Below are positions 43,770-51,448 of a stretch of DNA of 53,144 nucleotides, piece by piece. The number at the start of each line of letters is the position of its first letter. Within the stretch, counting starts at the first letter, position 1. This DNA is from DATBLE01 sp038248655 (GTDB lineage Bacteria; Actinomycetota; Thermoleophilia; Gaiellales; Gaiellaceae), in contig JBBRXG010000007.1 in NCBI GenBank assembly GCA_038248655.1, forward strand, positions 1-53,144, written 5' to 3'. The position numbers and the translations under genes were made by a program. The notes below the pieces were generated by a model. The model was not told the DNA's origin. It did no database searches and was given only the letters and a program-made list of their open reading frames with translations.

Positions 43770-44185
43770 TGCAGCAGCGCGTCAGCTTGATCACGCTCGG
43801 CGTCCGTGACCTGGAACGGGCGCGAAGCTTCTACGAGGTGCTCGGCTGGAGGACCAATGCCGCTCCAGGTGACGAGGTGGTCTTCTTCCAGGCCGGCGGA
43901 ATGATCGTCGCGCTCTGGGGGCGGGACGATCTCGCTCGTGATACCGGCGTCGAGGATTCCGGCGGCTGGGGCGGGGTCACGCTCGCGTACAACACGGGCT
44001 CCCCGGACGAGGTCGACGCGGTGCTCGACGAGGCCCGGGCCGCGGGTGCGACGATCCTCCGCGCCGGCGCGGAGACGTTCTGGGGCGGGTACTCGGGGGT
44101 GTTCGCCGACCCGGACGGCCACGCCTGGGAGGTCGCCCACAACCCGCACTGGACGCTCGAGCCGGATGGCTCCGTCACGTTGTAG
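43769..44185 (+). CDS. VOC-family protein
   Basis: A 138-residue glyoxalase/bleomycin-resistance-fold protein. MQQRVSLITLGVRDLERARSFYEVLGWRTN opens the first module, GDEVVFFQAGGMIVALWGRDDL closes it. GVTLAYNTGSPDEVDAVLDEARAAGATILR and GGYSGVFADPDGHAWEVAHNPHW form the second. The last strand ends in WEVAHNP, the bleomycin-resistance-like type with a Glu ligand, while the position-6 His is replaced. Likely a small-molecule binding or lyase protein; the ligand is unknown. The start overlaps the methyltransferase stop. Confidence 0.83.
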   Translation: MQQRVSLITLGVRDLERARSFYEVLGWRTNAAPGDEVVFFQAGGMIVALWGRDDLARDTGVEDSGGWGGVTLAYNTGSPDEVDAVLDEARAAGATILRAGAETFWGGYSGVFADPDGHAWEVAHNPHWTLEPDGSVTL

Positions 44186-44722
44186 CGCCGTCCGCAATCG
44201 ACAGCTTCGAGGTTGAATCGACGTTGCCAGGAGAGACGCTCGAGTACGAGGGCAAGGCTCGCTTCGACGTCGAGGCATGTGGTGACGATACGGACGGCCT
44301 GATTCCACTCGGAGCAACGCGCGTGCTGCAGTCGCATGTGTTCGTCCTTCACCCTCTTCGACCGTTGTGCCGAACGGGCGATGGTTTCGTCCAGCGAAGG
44401 CAATACGATCACAAGCTTCCACGACAGTCCTCGAGGTGCGGCTTCCAATGACGCTCGAAGGCAGCGGGCTCGAAAACGTCGGCGGCAGCGACGTCGGAAC
44501 CGCCGTCGGCGGAGGCGCGAGCCAAAGCGCACGTCGCGGCGACGCTTAGCCTGTACTGCCTCGCCTGAGCCTCGCTCGTCGCCTGCGGATCGACGCGTCC
44601 GCTGACAATCGCTCTCTGATCTCGTCGAGCTCGAGGTGCGCCGCCATCGATCGCGTCGCGCACCAGGCTCTGGCCAGGGTCGATTTACCTGCGACGGCCG
44701 GGCCGCCGAAGAGCGCGATCAC
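44186..44722 (-). pseudogene. AAA-family P-loop kinase-like protein, frameshifted
   Basis: From GTG 44722 the frame reads VIALFGGPAVAGKSTLARAW, a Walker A motif, then HLELDEIRERLSADAS. A base is lost at about 44585-44600. The next frame gives QATSEAQARQYRLSVAATCALARASADGG and FEPAAFERHWKPHLE. Another loss near 44430 leads to GLSWKLVIVLPSLDETIARSAQRSKRVKDEH and CLDVEASLALVLERL. Repaired it resembles small zeta-toxin/shikimate-kinase-like ATPases of about 170 residues. It starts 31 bp after purA. The exact 3' end is unclear. Confidence 0.68.
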
Positions 44723-44753
44723 TCCTTGCCACCCTGCATCGTTCGGCCGTTTG

Positions 44754-46013
44754 TCAGCGCATGAGCACGCGCTCGCGCTCCGCGCCCGTTCCCACCCAGG
44801 CGACCTCGACGTCCAGCTCGCGCTCGACGAACTCGACGTAGCGGCGGGCGGCGTCGGGGAGAAGCTCCTCGCCGAGCGGCTCGGCCCAGCCGGGCAGCGT
44901 CTCGAACACCGGCCGGCAGTGGTGGAAGTCGCTCTGGTGCGCCGGGAAGTCGTCCGTCTCGGTCCCGTCGCGCAGCCGGTAGCGGACGCACACCGGCAGC
45001 TCGCCGAACGCCGACAGCACATCGAGCTTCGTCAGGGCGAGCGAGGTGATCCCGTTCAGGCGGACGGCGTAGCGGAGCGCGACCAGGTCGAGCCAGCCGC
45101 AGCGCCGCTCCCGACCGGTGACGGTGCCGAACTCGCCGCCGAGCTCGCGGACGCGCTCCTGGTCCGGCCCCTCGATCTCGGTCGGGAACGGCCCGGCGCC
45201 GACGCGCGTCACGTACGCCTTCGCGACGCCGATCACCGACTCGATCCGGGTCGGCCCGATCCCGATCCCCGTCGTCGCGCCGCCGGCGAGGGTCGGCGAG
45301 GAGGTGACGAACGGGTAGGTGCCGTGGTCGATGTCGAGCAGCGTCCCGTGGGCGCCCTCGAGCAGCACCCGCCGGCCGGCTCGCACCGCCCGGTCGACCA
45401 GGAGCGACGTGTCGGCGAGGTGCGGGCGCAGCCGCTGCGCGTGCGCCTCGTAGCGGCCGGCGAGCTCCTCGAGCTCGATCGGCGCGACGCCGTACACCCG
45501 CTCGAGCCACACGTTCTTCTCGACGAGCGCGACCTCGATCTTCTGGCGGAGGATCTTCGGCTCGAACAGATCCTGCAGCCGGATGCCGAGGCGGTACGCC
45601 TTGTCGGCGTAGGTCGGGCCGATCCCGCGCCTGGTCGTCCCGATCTGCAACGTTCCGAGCCGCCGCTCACTCGCCTGGTCGATCGCCAGGTGCCAGGGCA
45701 TGATCACGTGCGCGTTGCCGGAGAGCCGGACGAGGCCGGTCGAGAGCCCCCGCCGCTCGAACTCGTCCAGCTCCTCGATGAAGACGCCGGGGTCGACGAC
45801 GCAGCCGGCGCCGATCACGCATTCCTTGCCCCAGAGGATCCCCGACGGCATGTGCCGGAGCTTGTAGGTCTCGCCGTCGGCGACGATCGTGTGCCCGGCG
45901 TTCGGCCCGCCGTTGTAGCGGCAGACGAGATCCGAGTCCCGGGCGAGCAGGTCGACGATCTTGCCCTTCCCCTCGTCGCCCCACTGAGCGCCGACGATCA
46001 CGGTCGCGGGCAC
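44754..46013 (-). CDS. purA: Adenylosuccinate synthetase
   Basis: GTP-dependent joining of aspartate to IMP, the first step to AMP. The 419-residue enzyme begins MPATVIVGAQWGDEGKGKIVDLLA (signature with the catalytic Asp and the GDEGKGK loop) and has RYNGGPNAGHTIV with the catalytic His near 41. GIGPTYADKAYRLGIR, LLEGAHGTLLDIDHGTYPFVTSSPTLAGGA and RRCGWLDLVALRYAVRLNGITSLALTKLDVL follow. GTG start; no TANNNT box at the leaderless distance and no strong SD are seen. It stands apart from the other purine genes by 3.7 kb. Confidence 0.97.
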   Translation of the reverse strand: MPATVIVGAQWGDEGKGKIVDLLARDSDLVCRYNGGPNAGHTIVADGETYKLRHMPSGILWGKECVIGAGCVVDPGVFIEELDEFERRGLSTGLVRLSGNAHVIMPWHLAIDQASERRLGTLQIGTTRRGIGPTYADKAYRLGIRLQDLFEPKILRQKIEVALVEKNVWLERVYGVAPIELEELAGRYEAHAQRLRPHLADTSLLVDRAVRAGRRVLLEGAHGTLLDIDHGTYPFVTSSPTLAGGATTGIGIGPTRIESVIGVAKAYVTRVGAGPFPTEIEGPDQERVRELGGEFGTVTGRERRCGWLDLVALRYAVRLNGITSLALTKLDVLSAFGELPVCVRYRLRDGTETDDFPAHQSDFHHCRPVFETLPGWAEPLGEELLPDAARRYVEFVERELDVEVAWVGTGAERERVLMR

Positions 46014-46099
46014 GCCGTGAGTATGACCAGCCGCCCCGCTGCCCGCCGGGCCTCTCAGTCAGGCAGGCGCCTCGCTCTAGCGATCCACGAAGCGGATTG

Positions 46100-46306
46100 C
46101 TAGCGGGCTGCCACTGCTCTCAGCCGGGCGATGCGGCGGACGCGGATGCGGTGGCCACGGCGGCAGGTCGTGAAGCCGACGTCGGCCTGGAGGCGGAGCG
46201 TCCCCTCGACGACGCTCGGCTCGATCACGGTCGCCCAGCGGCCCTCGTCCTGGCACGCGTCGCAGGGAGCGGCGAACTCCGTTGCACCGGCACCGAGCCA
46301 GATCAC
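46100..46306 (-). CDS. Small cysteine-containing protein of unknown function
   Basis: A 68-residue product: MIWLGAGATEFAAPCDACQDEGRW, then EPSVVEGTLRLQADVGFTTCRRGHRIRVRR. CxxC plus CRRGH would suit a single zinc or a redox site, and the basic C-terminus could touch nucleic acid (inference). The order Cys-Cys...Cys-x-x-x-His resembles short zinc-ribbon-like proteins. The start is uncertain (GTG 46306). It lies between purA and dnaB on the same strand. Confidence 0.5.
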   Translation of the reverse strand: MIWLGAGATEFAAPCDACQDEGRWATVIEPSVVEGTLRLQADVGFTTCRRGHRIRVRRIARLRAVAAR

Positions 46307-46355
46307 CTGATGCGCGTCCGTCTCTCCTACCTCTTCCTCGTCCCGGACGCCCTCT

Positions 46356-49001
46356 TCATGCGGCCGCGAGGTCGGCGAACTTGGCGAACCGGCGCAGGAA
46401 CGAGAGCTTGACCAGGTCGGTCGGTCCGTTTCGGTGCTTGGCCAGGTGCACCTCGGCCAACCCCTGCTGGTCGGACTCGTCGCCGTTGTAGTACTCGTCG
46501 CGGTAGATGAACATCACCAGGTCCGCGTCCTGCTCGATGCTGTTGTGCGCGATGACGCCATCCGCGACGAAGCTGTGCAATCCATCGACCGTCAGGTCGT
46601 AGACCTCCTCCTCCCCGTCGGCCTCGATCGACACGATGCGGTCCCAGAGAACGTCGCTGTTCGCGAGGCGCTGGAGCTCGTCCGACTCGACGATCTCGGC
46701 AACACGGGCCGCACGAGCACGGCTCAGTCCCGACTTGGAGAGCGCCGAGCCGCAGTAGGTGTTCTGGAGTCCTGCCTGCAGCGCCCGCGTCGTCACGCCT
46801 GCCGCGGCCATCGCCGGTCGGACGACGGTGTCCCACGTCTCTCGCGGGACGACGTCCTGATTGGGATTCGCGCGCATCGACACCAACCGCTCCTCGATCG
46901 CCCGCGCACGAACCGAGCGCCGTCCACCGACGCCGCCGATCGTTCGGACAAAGGCGAGCATGTCGTTCTTGCCCTGCACGTCGACGCGCCAACTCGCGCG
47001 ACCCTTCCCGGGCATCGGGACGCGGGCGACCCGGGCAGAGATGCCGAGGCGGAGCAGGAGCGAGACGACATCGCGGCTCAGCCGCTCGCTACTGGAGTCG
47101 TATCTGATCGCCGGGTATCTGCCTTCGGCGCCGGCCCAGAGCAGTCCATCAGTCGTCCAGAGGTGTCGCAGGAAGGTTGCGATTCCGGCGGCGCTTTGCT
47201 GGATGACGCACTCGGGCACGCGCTTCTCCCACGATCGGAGGCCAAAGACATGCAAGTCGTCGAGCCAGGCGGCGACAGGGTTGCGGAGGCCGTGCGTCAG
47301 GTGGCCGCGGGCAGCAAGGTAGACCTGGTACCAGCTTCGTTCAGCTCGGATCCGTGGCGCGATCGAGGCGCCGAACACGTCGAGCGCCAGTCCGGCGACG
47401 AGCTCCGCGAGATCGCGGTCCTTCGTCGTGTACTGGATCGCGTGGCGCGGCAGCGTGCAGCCTTCGCCGATCAGGTGTCCGAGCAGGGCGAGCTCGGAGT
47501 CGGTCATCGTCTGGAGCGCAGGCCCCGGCAGCGTCCGCGGAACGGCGATCCGCATGCCGGGCGCCATGTCGTCGAGTCGTCGCCAGCCGTCGAAGGCCAG
47601 GAACTTGTGGTTTCCGGTTGCCCGGATCTCGCGTCCGAGCCGGGTGCGGAGCCTGAGCACGGGCCTGCGGCCGGTAGAGAATGCACGCGTCACGACACGC
47701 GGCTCCAGCCGCCACCCGTCGGTGTCGATCGCGAGCACGGAGAAGCCGTCCTGGCCGACGAGCTCGTCGATCCGGCGGTGGGTACCCGATTCGGGGAGAT
47801 ACACACGTGTGTCGCCGCTCAGGCAGCCCGATTCGCGCAGGTCGGAGAGGATCGGCCGCTTGTCGTGGCGTTGCTCGACCGCGCGCGAGAGCTGCGAGAC
47901 GGCGATGATCGGGACGTCGAGGTCGCGCGCCAGCACCTTCAGCGAGCGCGAGATCTGCGATACCTCCTGCACGCGGTTCTCGGCGGAGACGCCCGAGGTC
48001 ATCAGCTGCAGGTAGTCGATGATGATCAGGCCGAGGTTCGGCTCGCGCATCTTCAGCCGACGGGCCTTCGAGCGGATCTCCATCAGCGTGATCGAGCCGG
48101 TGTCGTCGACGTAGATCGGCGCCTTGGCGAGCTTGTCGCAGGCGCTCGTCAGCCGCGGCCAGTCCTCCTGGGCGAGCTTGCCCGTGCGGAGGCGCTGCGA
48201 CTCGACCTTCGCCTCGGAGCACATCAGCCGCTGGGTGACCTCCATCTTCGACATCTCCAGCGTGAACACGGCGGTCGGCGTCCCCTGGCGGACGGCCAGG
48301 TTGGCGGCGATGCAGAGGCCGAACGCCGACTTGCCCATGCTCGGCCGGGCGGCGACGACGATCAGGTTCCCCGGCTGGAAACCGGAGGTGAGCTTGTCGA
48401 GCTCCTTGTAGCCGGAGGCGATCCCGGTGACGTCGGCCCCGGCCTCGTACAGCGCGGTGATCCGCTCGAAGCTGTCCTTGAGCAGGTCCTCGATGTGGGT
48501 GAACTCGCCCGCCACCCGCTCCTGGGAGAGATCGAAGATCACCGACTCCGCCTTGTCGACGAGCTCCTCGGCGGCCATCCCCTCGCGCTCCATGCCGAGG
48601 CGGGCGATCTCCTGGCCGGCACGGACGAGCCCCCGGAGCGTGGCCATCTCCCGGACGATGCGGGCGTAGTGCGCGGCGTTCGAGGTTGCGGGCACGAGCG
48701 CCGCCAGCTCGTTGATGCGGGCCGGCCCGCCGATCTCCTCGAGCTCGCCGCGGCGCTCGAGCTCGTCGGCGAGGGTGATCGCGTCGACCGGCTCGCCCTT
48801 CGCGTAGAGGTCGAGCGCCGCCTTGTAGATCGAGGCGTGGCTCGCCCGGTAGAAGTCGCTTGCCGAAAGGACTTCGCTGACCGCCCCGATCGCACCGGGG
48901 GAGAGCATCATCGCGCCGAGGACCGACTCCTCGGCATCGAGATTCTGCGGCGGGACCGGGGCGGTCGGCGAAGCCTCGGCAAGCTGATACATGCGGGACA
49001 A
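46356..49001 (-). CDS. dnaB: Replicative DNA helicase DnaB with an in-frame intein
   Basis: Hexameric 5'-3' helicase of the replication fork. Precursor 881 residues; the mature helicase after splicing would be 453, the normal size. The N-terminal domain has VPPQNLDAEESVLGAMMLS and FYRASHASIYKAALDLY. The RecA-like domain has Walker A in VVAARPSMGKSAFGLCIA, Walker B in LGLIIIDYLQLMTSG, and the DnaB-specific VPIIAVSQLSRAVEQRHDKRPILSDLRESG. The intein interrupts between Gly392 and the Ser of SIEQDADLVMFIYRDEYY. TTG 49001 is chosen because GGAGG lies 7 nt upstream; ATG 48992 is the alternative. It is downstream of rplI-group genes. Confidence 0.95.
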   Translation of the reverse strand: MSRMYQLAEASPTAPVPPQNLDAEESVLGAMMLSPGAIGAVSEVLSASDFYRASHASIYKAALDLYAKGEPVDAITLADELERRGELEEIGGPARINELAALVPATSNAAHYARIVREMATLRGLVRAGQEIARLGMEREGMAAEELVDKAESVIFDLSQERVAGEFTHIEDLLKDSFERITALYEAGADVTGIASGYKELDKLTSGFQPGNLIVVAARPSMGKSAFGLCIAANLAVRQGTPTAVFTLEMSKMEVTQRLMCSEAKVESQRLRTGKLAQEDWPRLTSACDKLAKAPIYVDDTGSITLMEIRSKARRLKMREPNLGLIIIDYLQLMTSGVSAENRVQEVSQISRSLKVLARDLDVPIIAVSQLSRAVEQRHDKRPILSDLRESGCLSGDTRVYLPESGTHRRIDELVGQDGFSVLAIDTDGWRLEPRVVTRAFSTGRRPVLRLRTRLGREIRATGNHKFLAFDGWRRLDDMAPGMRIAVPRTLPGPALQTMTDSELALLGHLIGEGCTLPRHAIQYTTKDRDLAELVAGLALDVFGASIAPRIRAERSWYQVYLAARGHLTHGLRNPVAAWLDDLHVFGLRSWEKRVPECVIQQSAAGIATFLRHLWTTDGLLWAGAEGRYPAIRYDSSSERLSRDVVSLLLRLGISARVARVPMPGKGRASWRVDVQGKNDMLAFVRTIGGVGGRRSVRARAIEERLVSMRANPNQDVVPRETWDTVVRPAMAAAGVTTRALQAGLQNTYCGSALSKSGLSRARAARVAEIVESDELQRLANSDVLWDRIVSIEADGEEEVYDLTVDGLHSFVADGVIAHNSIEQDADLVMFIYRDEYYNGDESDQQGLAEVHLAKHRNGPTDLVKLSFLRRFAKFADLAAA
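46542..47825 (-). other. DnaB intein (428 residues) with LAGLIDADG-type endonuclease domain
   Basis: Self-splicing protein element. Block A begins with Cys1 in CLSGDTRVYLPESG. Block B is ATGNHKFLAFDGWRRLDDMAPGMRIAVPR with the conserved His. The endonuclease blocks are LALLGHLIGEGC (acidic Glu) and FLRHLWTTDGLLW (acidic Asp), then LLLRLGISARV. Block F is EEEVYDLTVDGLHSFVADG and block G ends VIAHN before the +1 Ser. All splice residues (Cys1, His-Asn, Ser+1) are present. The insertion site ESG/SIEQDAD is the known DnaB-b type site used by mycobacterial inteins. Both acidic endonuclease residues are retained, so homing may still be possible. Confidence 0.93.
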
Positions 49002-49193
49002 ATCAACCACCTCCGGACGTGGCCGAACAGGCTTGGACAAGCCCGATCTCCACAGACGAGAATCGCTTCGCGTGCTGGCGGAACAGAACGCATGTTCCCA
49101 TACCAGCCGGACGGAGCGGTGGAAGAAAAGGCCGCTCGCAGCGGTCTTTTCGTACGCATTTCCCCAGCCCTCCACAGGGCTGTTGAGAACCGA

Positions 49194-49742
49194 TTACTGC
49201 TCTGTGAGCTCTGCGGTCGCGGGCTCCTCCGGGGGAGCCTCGACCGTCTCGTCGGGGGCGGACTCCTCCGGAGCCGCTTCCTCGGGAAGCTCGCCGCCCT
49301 CGGGCACGACGAGCGTCCGCACGTCGACGCCGACGTCGGTGAAGAGCTCGATCGGCACCGTGTACCGGCCGATCTTCCTGATCGGTTCGCCGAGGCCGAT
49401 CTTGCGGCGGTCGACCCGGATCTTCGCGACGCGCCAGATCTCGTCCGCGAGGTCGGTCGGCGTGACCGAGCCGAACAGCGACCCGGTCGGGCCCGCCTTG
49501 ACCTCGAAGCGCAGCTCCGTGGTCTCGAGCGTGGCGGCGAGCGCCCGCGCCTGCTCGACGGAGCCGGCCTCCTGGCGGACGCGGAGCTCCGCCCGCTTCC
49601 GGAGCTCGGCCACGCGGGCCGGCGACGCGGGCTCTGCGAGCCTGCGCGGGAGCAGGAAGTTGCGGGCGTACCCGCGCGTGACGTCGACGACCTCGCCGCG
49701 CAGGCCGACCTTGTCGACGTCCGCGAGCAGGATCACCTCCAC
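49194..49742 (-). CDS. rplI: 50S ribosomal protein L9
   Basis: Binds 23S rRNA domain V at the base of the L1 stalk. MEVILLADVDKVGLRGEVVDVTRGYARNFLLPRRLA is the L9 signature (residues 1-36). A connecting helix and the C-terminal domain TTELRFEVKAGPTGSLFGSVTPTDLADEIW follow. The C-terminus carries an extra acidic tail of about 35 residues (EGGELPEEAAPEESAPDE...), not found in typical L9. The GTG start lies in the last unit of a 17-bp repeat; the preceding unit offers GGAGG about 10 nt upstream. Confidence 0.96.
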   Translation of the reverse strand: MEVILLADVDKVGLRGEVVDVTRGYARNFLLPRRLAEPASPARVAELRKRAELRVRQEAGSVEQARALAATLETTELRFEVKAGPTGSLFGSVTPTDLADEIWRVAKIRVDRRKIGLGEPIRKIGRYTVPIELFTDVGVDVRTLVVPEGGELPEEAAPEESAPDETVEAPPEEPATAELTEQ

Positions 49743-49814
49743 TGCCTTGTCACCTCCACTGCCTCGTCACCCCCACTGCCTCATCAACTTCGCTGCCGTA
49801 TCAACTCGATTGCC
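49730..49814 (-). repeat. 17-bp tandem repeat, five units, between rpsR and rplI
   Basis: Units at 49798-49814, 49781-49797, 49764-49780, 49747-49763 and 49730-49746 (mRNA order). The last two read GGCAGTGGAGGTGACAA and GGCAGTGGAGGTGATCC; earlier ones are diverged. The final unit contains the rplI start codon; the one before it supplies an SD-like GGAGG. The period of 17 is not a multiple of 3, so it is not a coding repeat. Confidence 0.85.
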
Positions 49815-50089
49815 TACTGCCCAGAGACGTACGGCAGGAGTGCCATCTCGCGCGCGCGCTTGACCGCCGCCCCGACCTGCACCTGGTGCCGGCGGCAGGC
49901 GCCGGTGATGCGGCGGGAGCGGATCTTTCCCTTCTCGGAGATGTAGCGGCGGAGCTGGGCGATGTTCTTGTAGTCGACCTCCTCCACCTTGTCCCGGCAG
50001 AAGTTGCAGTTGCGGCGCCGCGGCATCGCGTTCGCGGGCGGACGCCGGCGGCTCGACTGCTTCTCCTCTCGCTGCTTCGGCTGTGCCAT
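49814..50089 (-). CDS. rpsR: 30S ribosomal protein S18
   Basis: Small-subunit platform protein that pairs with S6. The 91-residue protein has a basic N-terminal extension, then RRRNCNFCRDKVEEVDYKNIAQLRRYISEKGKIRSRRITGACRRHQVQVGAAVKRAREMALLPYV, the complete S18 core. Cysteines in NCNFC and GAC with a following His suggest the zinc-binding C+ form. AGGAGG stands 6 nt before the ATG, overlapping the ssb stop. Confidence 0.96.
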   Translation of the reverse strand: MAQPKQREEKQSSRRRPPANAMPRRRNCNFCRDKVEEVDYKNIAQLRRYISEKGKIRSRRITGACRRHQVQVGAAVKRAREMALLPYVSGQ

Positions 50090-50099
50090 GCCTCTCCTC

Positions 50100-50534
50100 C
50101 TAGAACGGGATGTCGTCGTCTGCGGACGACGCCGGGAAGTCGGCGTTCTCGCCCGCCGCGCCCGCCGGAACGAACTGGGGAGCGTCGCCGCCGGCGTCGC
50201 CGCGGCTGCCGAGGAACTGGACGCTCTCGGCGATCACCTCGACCGCCTGGCGCTTGCCGGAGCCGTCGGTCGCCTCCCACTCGCGCCACTCGAGGCGCCC
50301 GTCGACCGCGACGGGGCGGCCCTTGGAGAGGTACTGCGAGCAGCTCTCCGCCTGGTTGCCCCAGACGGTGACGTCGAAGTAGTTCGGCTTGTCGGTCCAC
50401 TGCCCGGTCTCGTCCTTCCGCCGGGTGTTCACCGCCAGCCGCAGCTTGCAGACGGCAGTGCCGCCCTGCGTGTGGCGGAGCTCGGGGTCCTTCGTCAGGT
50501 TGCCGACGAGGACGACGCGATTGATGTTGGCCAT
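50100..50534 (-). CDS. ssb: Single-stranded DNA-binding protein
   Basis: OB-fold protein of 144 residues that coats ssDNA during replication and repair. MANINRVVLVGNLTKDPELRHTQGGTAVCKLRLAVN is the standard start, with NYFDVTVWGNQAESCSQYLSKGRPVAVDGRLEWREWE in the core. The acidic tip ASSADDDIPF, which recruits partner proteins, is intact. The linker is short. It lies in the conserved rpsF-ssb-rpsR-rplI order. Confidence 0.97.
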   Translation of the reverse strand: MANINRVVLVGNLTKDPELRHTQGGTAVCKLRLAVNTRRKDETGQWTDKPNYFDVTVWGNQAESCSQYLSKGRPVAVDGRLEWREWEATDGSGKRQAVEVIAESVQFLGSRGDAGGDAPQFVPAGAAGENADFPASSADDDIPF

Positions 50535-50536
50535 GG

Positions 50537-51010
50537 CTAGGCTCCCTCCTCCGGCTCCGCTGTCGGGGCCGGCTCCGGCTCGGTCGACTCAGTCGGCTCA
50601 GGGTACTCGTCGCTGCCGACTTCCGAATCGGCGCTTTCGGACTCGGACGTGGGCGCCGGCTCGGGAACGCGCTCCGGTTGTGGCTCGAACACCGGCTGCG
50701 GCGGTGGAGAGACCCGTCCGCCGCCCTTCGGCCGGCGGGTCGCCATGTGGCGCACGACGCCGTCGGTGATCTTCAGCACGCGGGTGACCTCGTCGAGCGT
50801 CTGTGGCTCCGCGTCGAACTGCAGCAGGTGGTAGACGCCGTCGGTCTTGTGGTCGATCTCGTAGGCGAGCCGCCGCCGTCCCCACGGGTCGTGGTGGAGC
50901 CAGGCGCCCCCGCCCTTCTCGACCAGCTCGCGGGTGCGCGCGATGATCTCGTCGTGGCGCTCCTCCGGCGTCTCCGGATCGAGCATCAGCAGAATCTCGT
51001 AGTCGTTCAC
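50537..51010 (-). CDS. rpsF: 30S ribosomal protein S6
   Basis: First gene of the rpsF-ssb-rpsR-rplI-dnaB run. The S6 fold covers residues 1 to about 98: NDYEILLMLDPETPEERHDEIIARTRELVEKGGG, LHHDPWGRRRLAYEIDHKTDGVYHLLQFDAEPQTLDEVTRVLKITDGVVRHMATRR. A Pro/Glu-rich acidic tail of about 55 residues follows, longer than in most S6 proteins and comparable in nature to the L9 tail next door. GTG start, with an A/G-rich SD (GGAAGGAG) upstream. The leader is about 140 nt. Confidence 0.95.
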   Translation of the reverse strand: MNDYEILLMLDPETPEERHDEIIARTRELVEKGGGAWLHHDPWGRRRLAYEIDHKTDGVYHLLQFDAEPQTLDEVTRVLKITDGVVRHMATRRPKGGGRVSPPPQPVFEPQPERVPEPAPTSESESADSEVGSDEYPEPTESTEPEPAPTAEPEEGA

Positions 51011-51057
51011 GTTCCCTCACCGCTCCTTCCCTCGGTCTGAGTCGGCCTCACCGGCAG

Positions 51058-51086
51058 TGTTGCCGCCGGCGCCGCCGGGCAACACC
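51058..51086 (-). promoter_or_regulatory. Leader hairpin upstream of rpsF
   Basis: Eight-bp perfect stem (GTGTTGCC, 51058-51065; GGCAACAC, 51079-51086) with a G/C-rich 13-nt loop, 48 nt before the rpsF start in the mRNA. The position and flanking CCG triplets are compatible with an S6:S18-binding autoregulatory leader, but I cannot confirm the motif. Confidence 0.4.
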
Positions 51087-51155
51087 CGCCGGCGCGGCAC
51101 AATCCTGGGCGCCGCCGGGAACTGACGGTCGCGGGGTGAGGCGAGAAGTCGCGGA

Positions 51156-51165
51156 AGAGTACCAT
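51156..51165. promoter_or_regulatory. Overlapping divergent -10 boxes (TACTCT minus, TACCAT plus)
   Basis: Minus-strand TACTCT (51156-51161) points to rpsF; plus-strand TACCAT (51160-51165) ends 9 nt before the ATG at 51175. The boxes share the T-A at 51160-51161, so only one polymerase can melt the site at a time. Confidence 0.5.
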
Positions 51166-51174
51166 CGTGGGCCT

Positions 51175-51438
51175 ATGCGCTGTTTCCTCGCCTGGCTCGC
51201 CTGCGCCGTCGGCGCCGCCTGGCTCTACCGGCGGCTCCGTGGGGACGAGCCGCGGTCGCAGGCGGATCCCGCCGAGGAGCTCCGGCGCACGCTGGCTGAG
51301 AGCCGTATGCCCGAGCCGGCGCCCGAGACCGATCCGAAGCCGGAAGCGGAGGGCGCACTCGACGAGCGGCGTCGTGCGGTGCACGACCGCGGCCGGGCGG
51401 CAATCGACGAGATGCGCGGCGGCGGGAGGGACGAGTAG
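51175..51438 (+). CDS. Small single-pass membrane protein of unknown function
   Basis: An 87-residue protein: one N-terminal hydrophobic helix (CFLAWLACAVGAAWLYRRLRG), then a soluble, charged tail with predicted helix (DPAEELRRTLAESR, DERRRAVHDRGRAAIDEMRGGG). The topology is probably N-out/C-in given RRLRG after the helix. Not recognised. The tail resembles small actinobacterial division- or envelope-associated proteins only in general character. The ORF is open to 51136, but ATG 51175 starts the hydrophobic helix. The next gene's -10 overlaps its stop. Confidence 0.6.
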   Translation: MRCFLAWLACAVGAAWLYRRLRGDEPRSQADPAEELRRTLAESRMPEPAPETDPKPEAEGALDERRRAVHDRGRAAIDEMRGGGRDE

Positions 51439-51441
51439 GAT
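51436..51441 (+). promoter_or_regulatory. -10 box TAGGAT, leaderless start
   Basis: TAGGAT ends 7 nt before ATG 51449 and includes the stop of the preceding gene. It favours 51449 over ATG 51440 as the start. Confidence 0.6.
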
Positions 51442-51448
51442 GACGGCG

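Noticed and set aside
46434..49946. Open frame of 1170 codons on the plus strand
   Set aside because: It is antisense to dnaB, rplI and part of rpsR, which are certain. Long antisense frames are expected at this GC content, and the composition (Arg/Asp/Val/Leu-rich) is that of a shadow.
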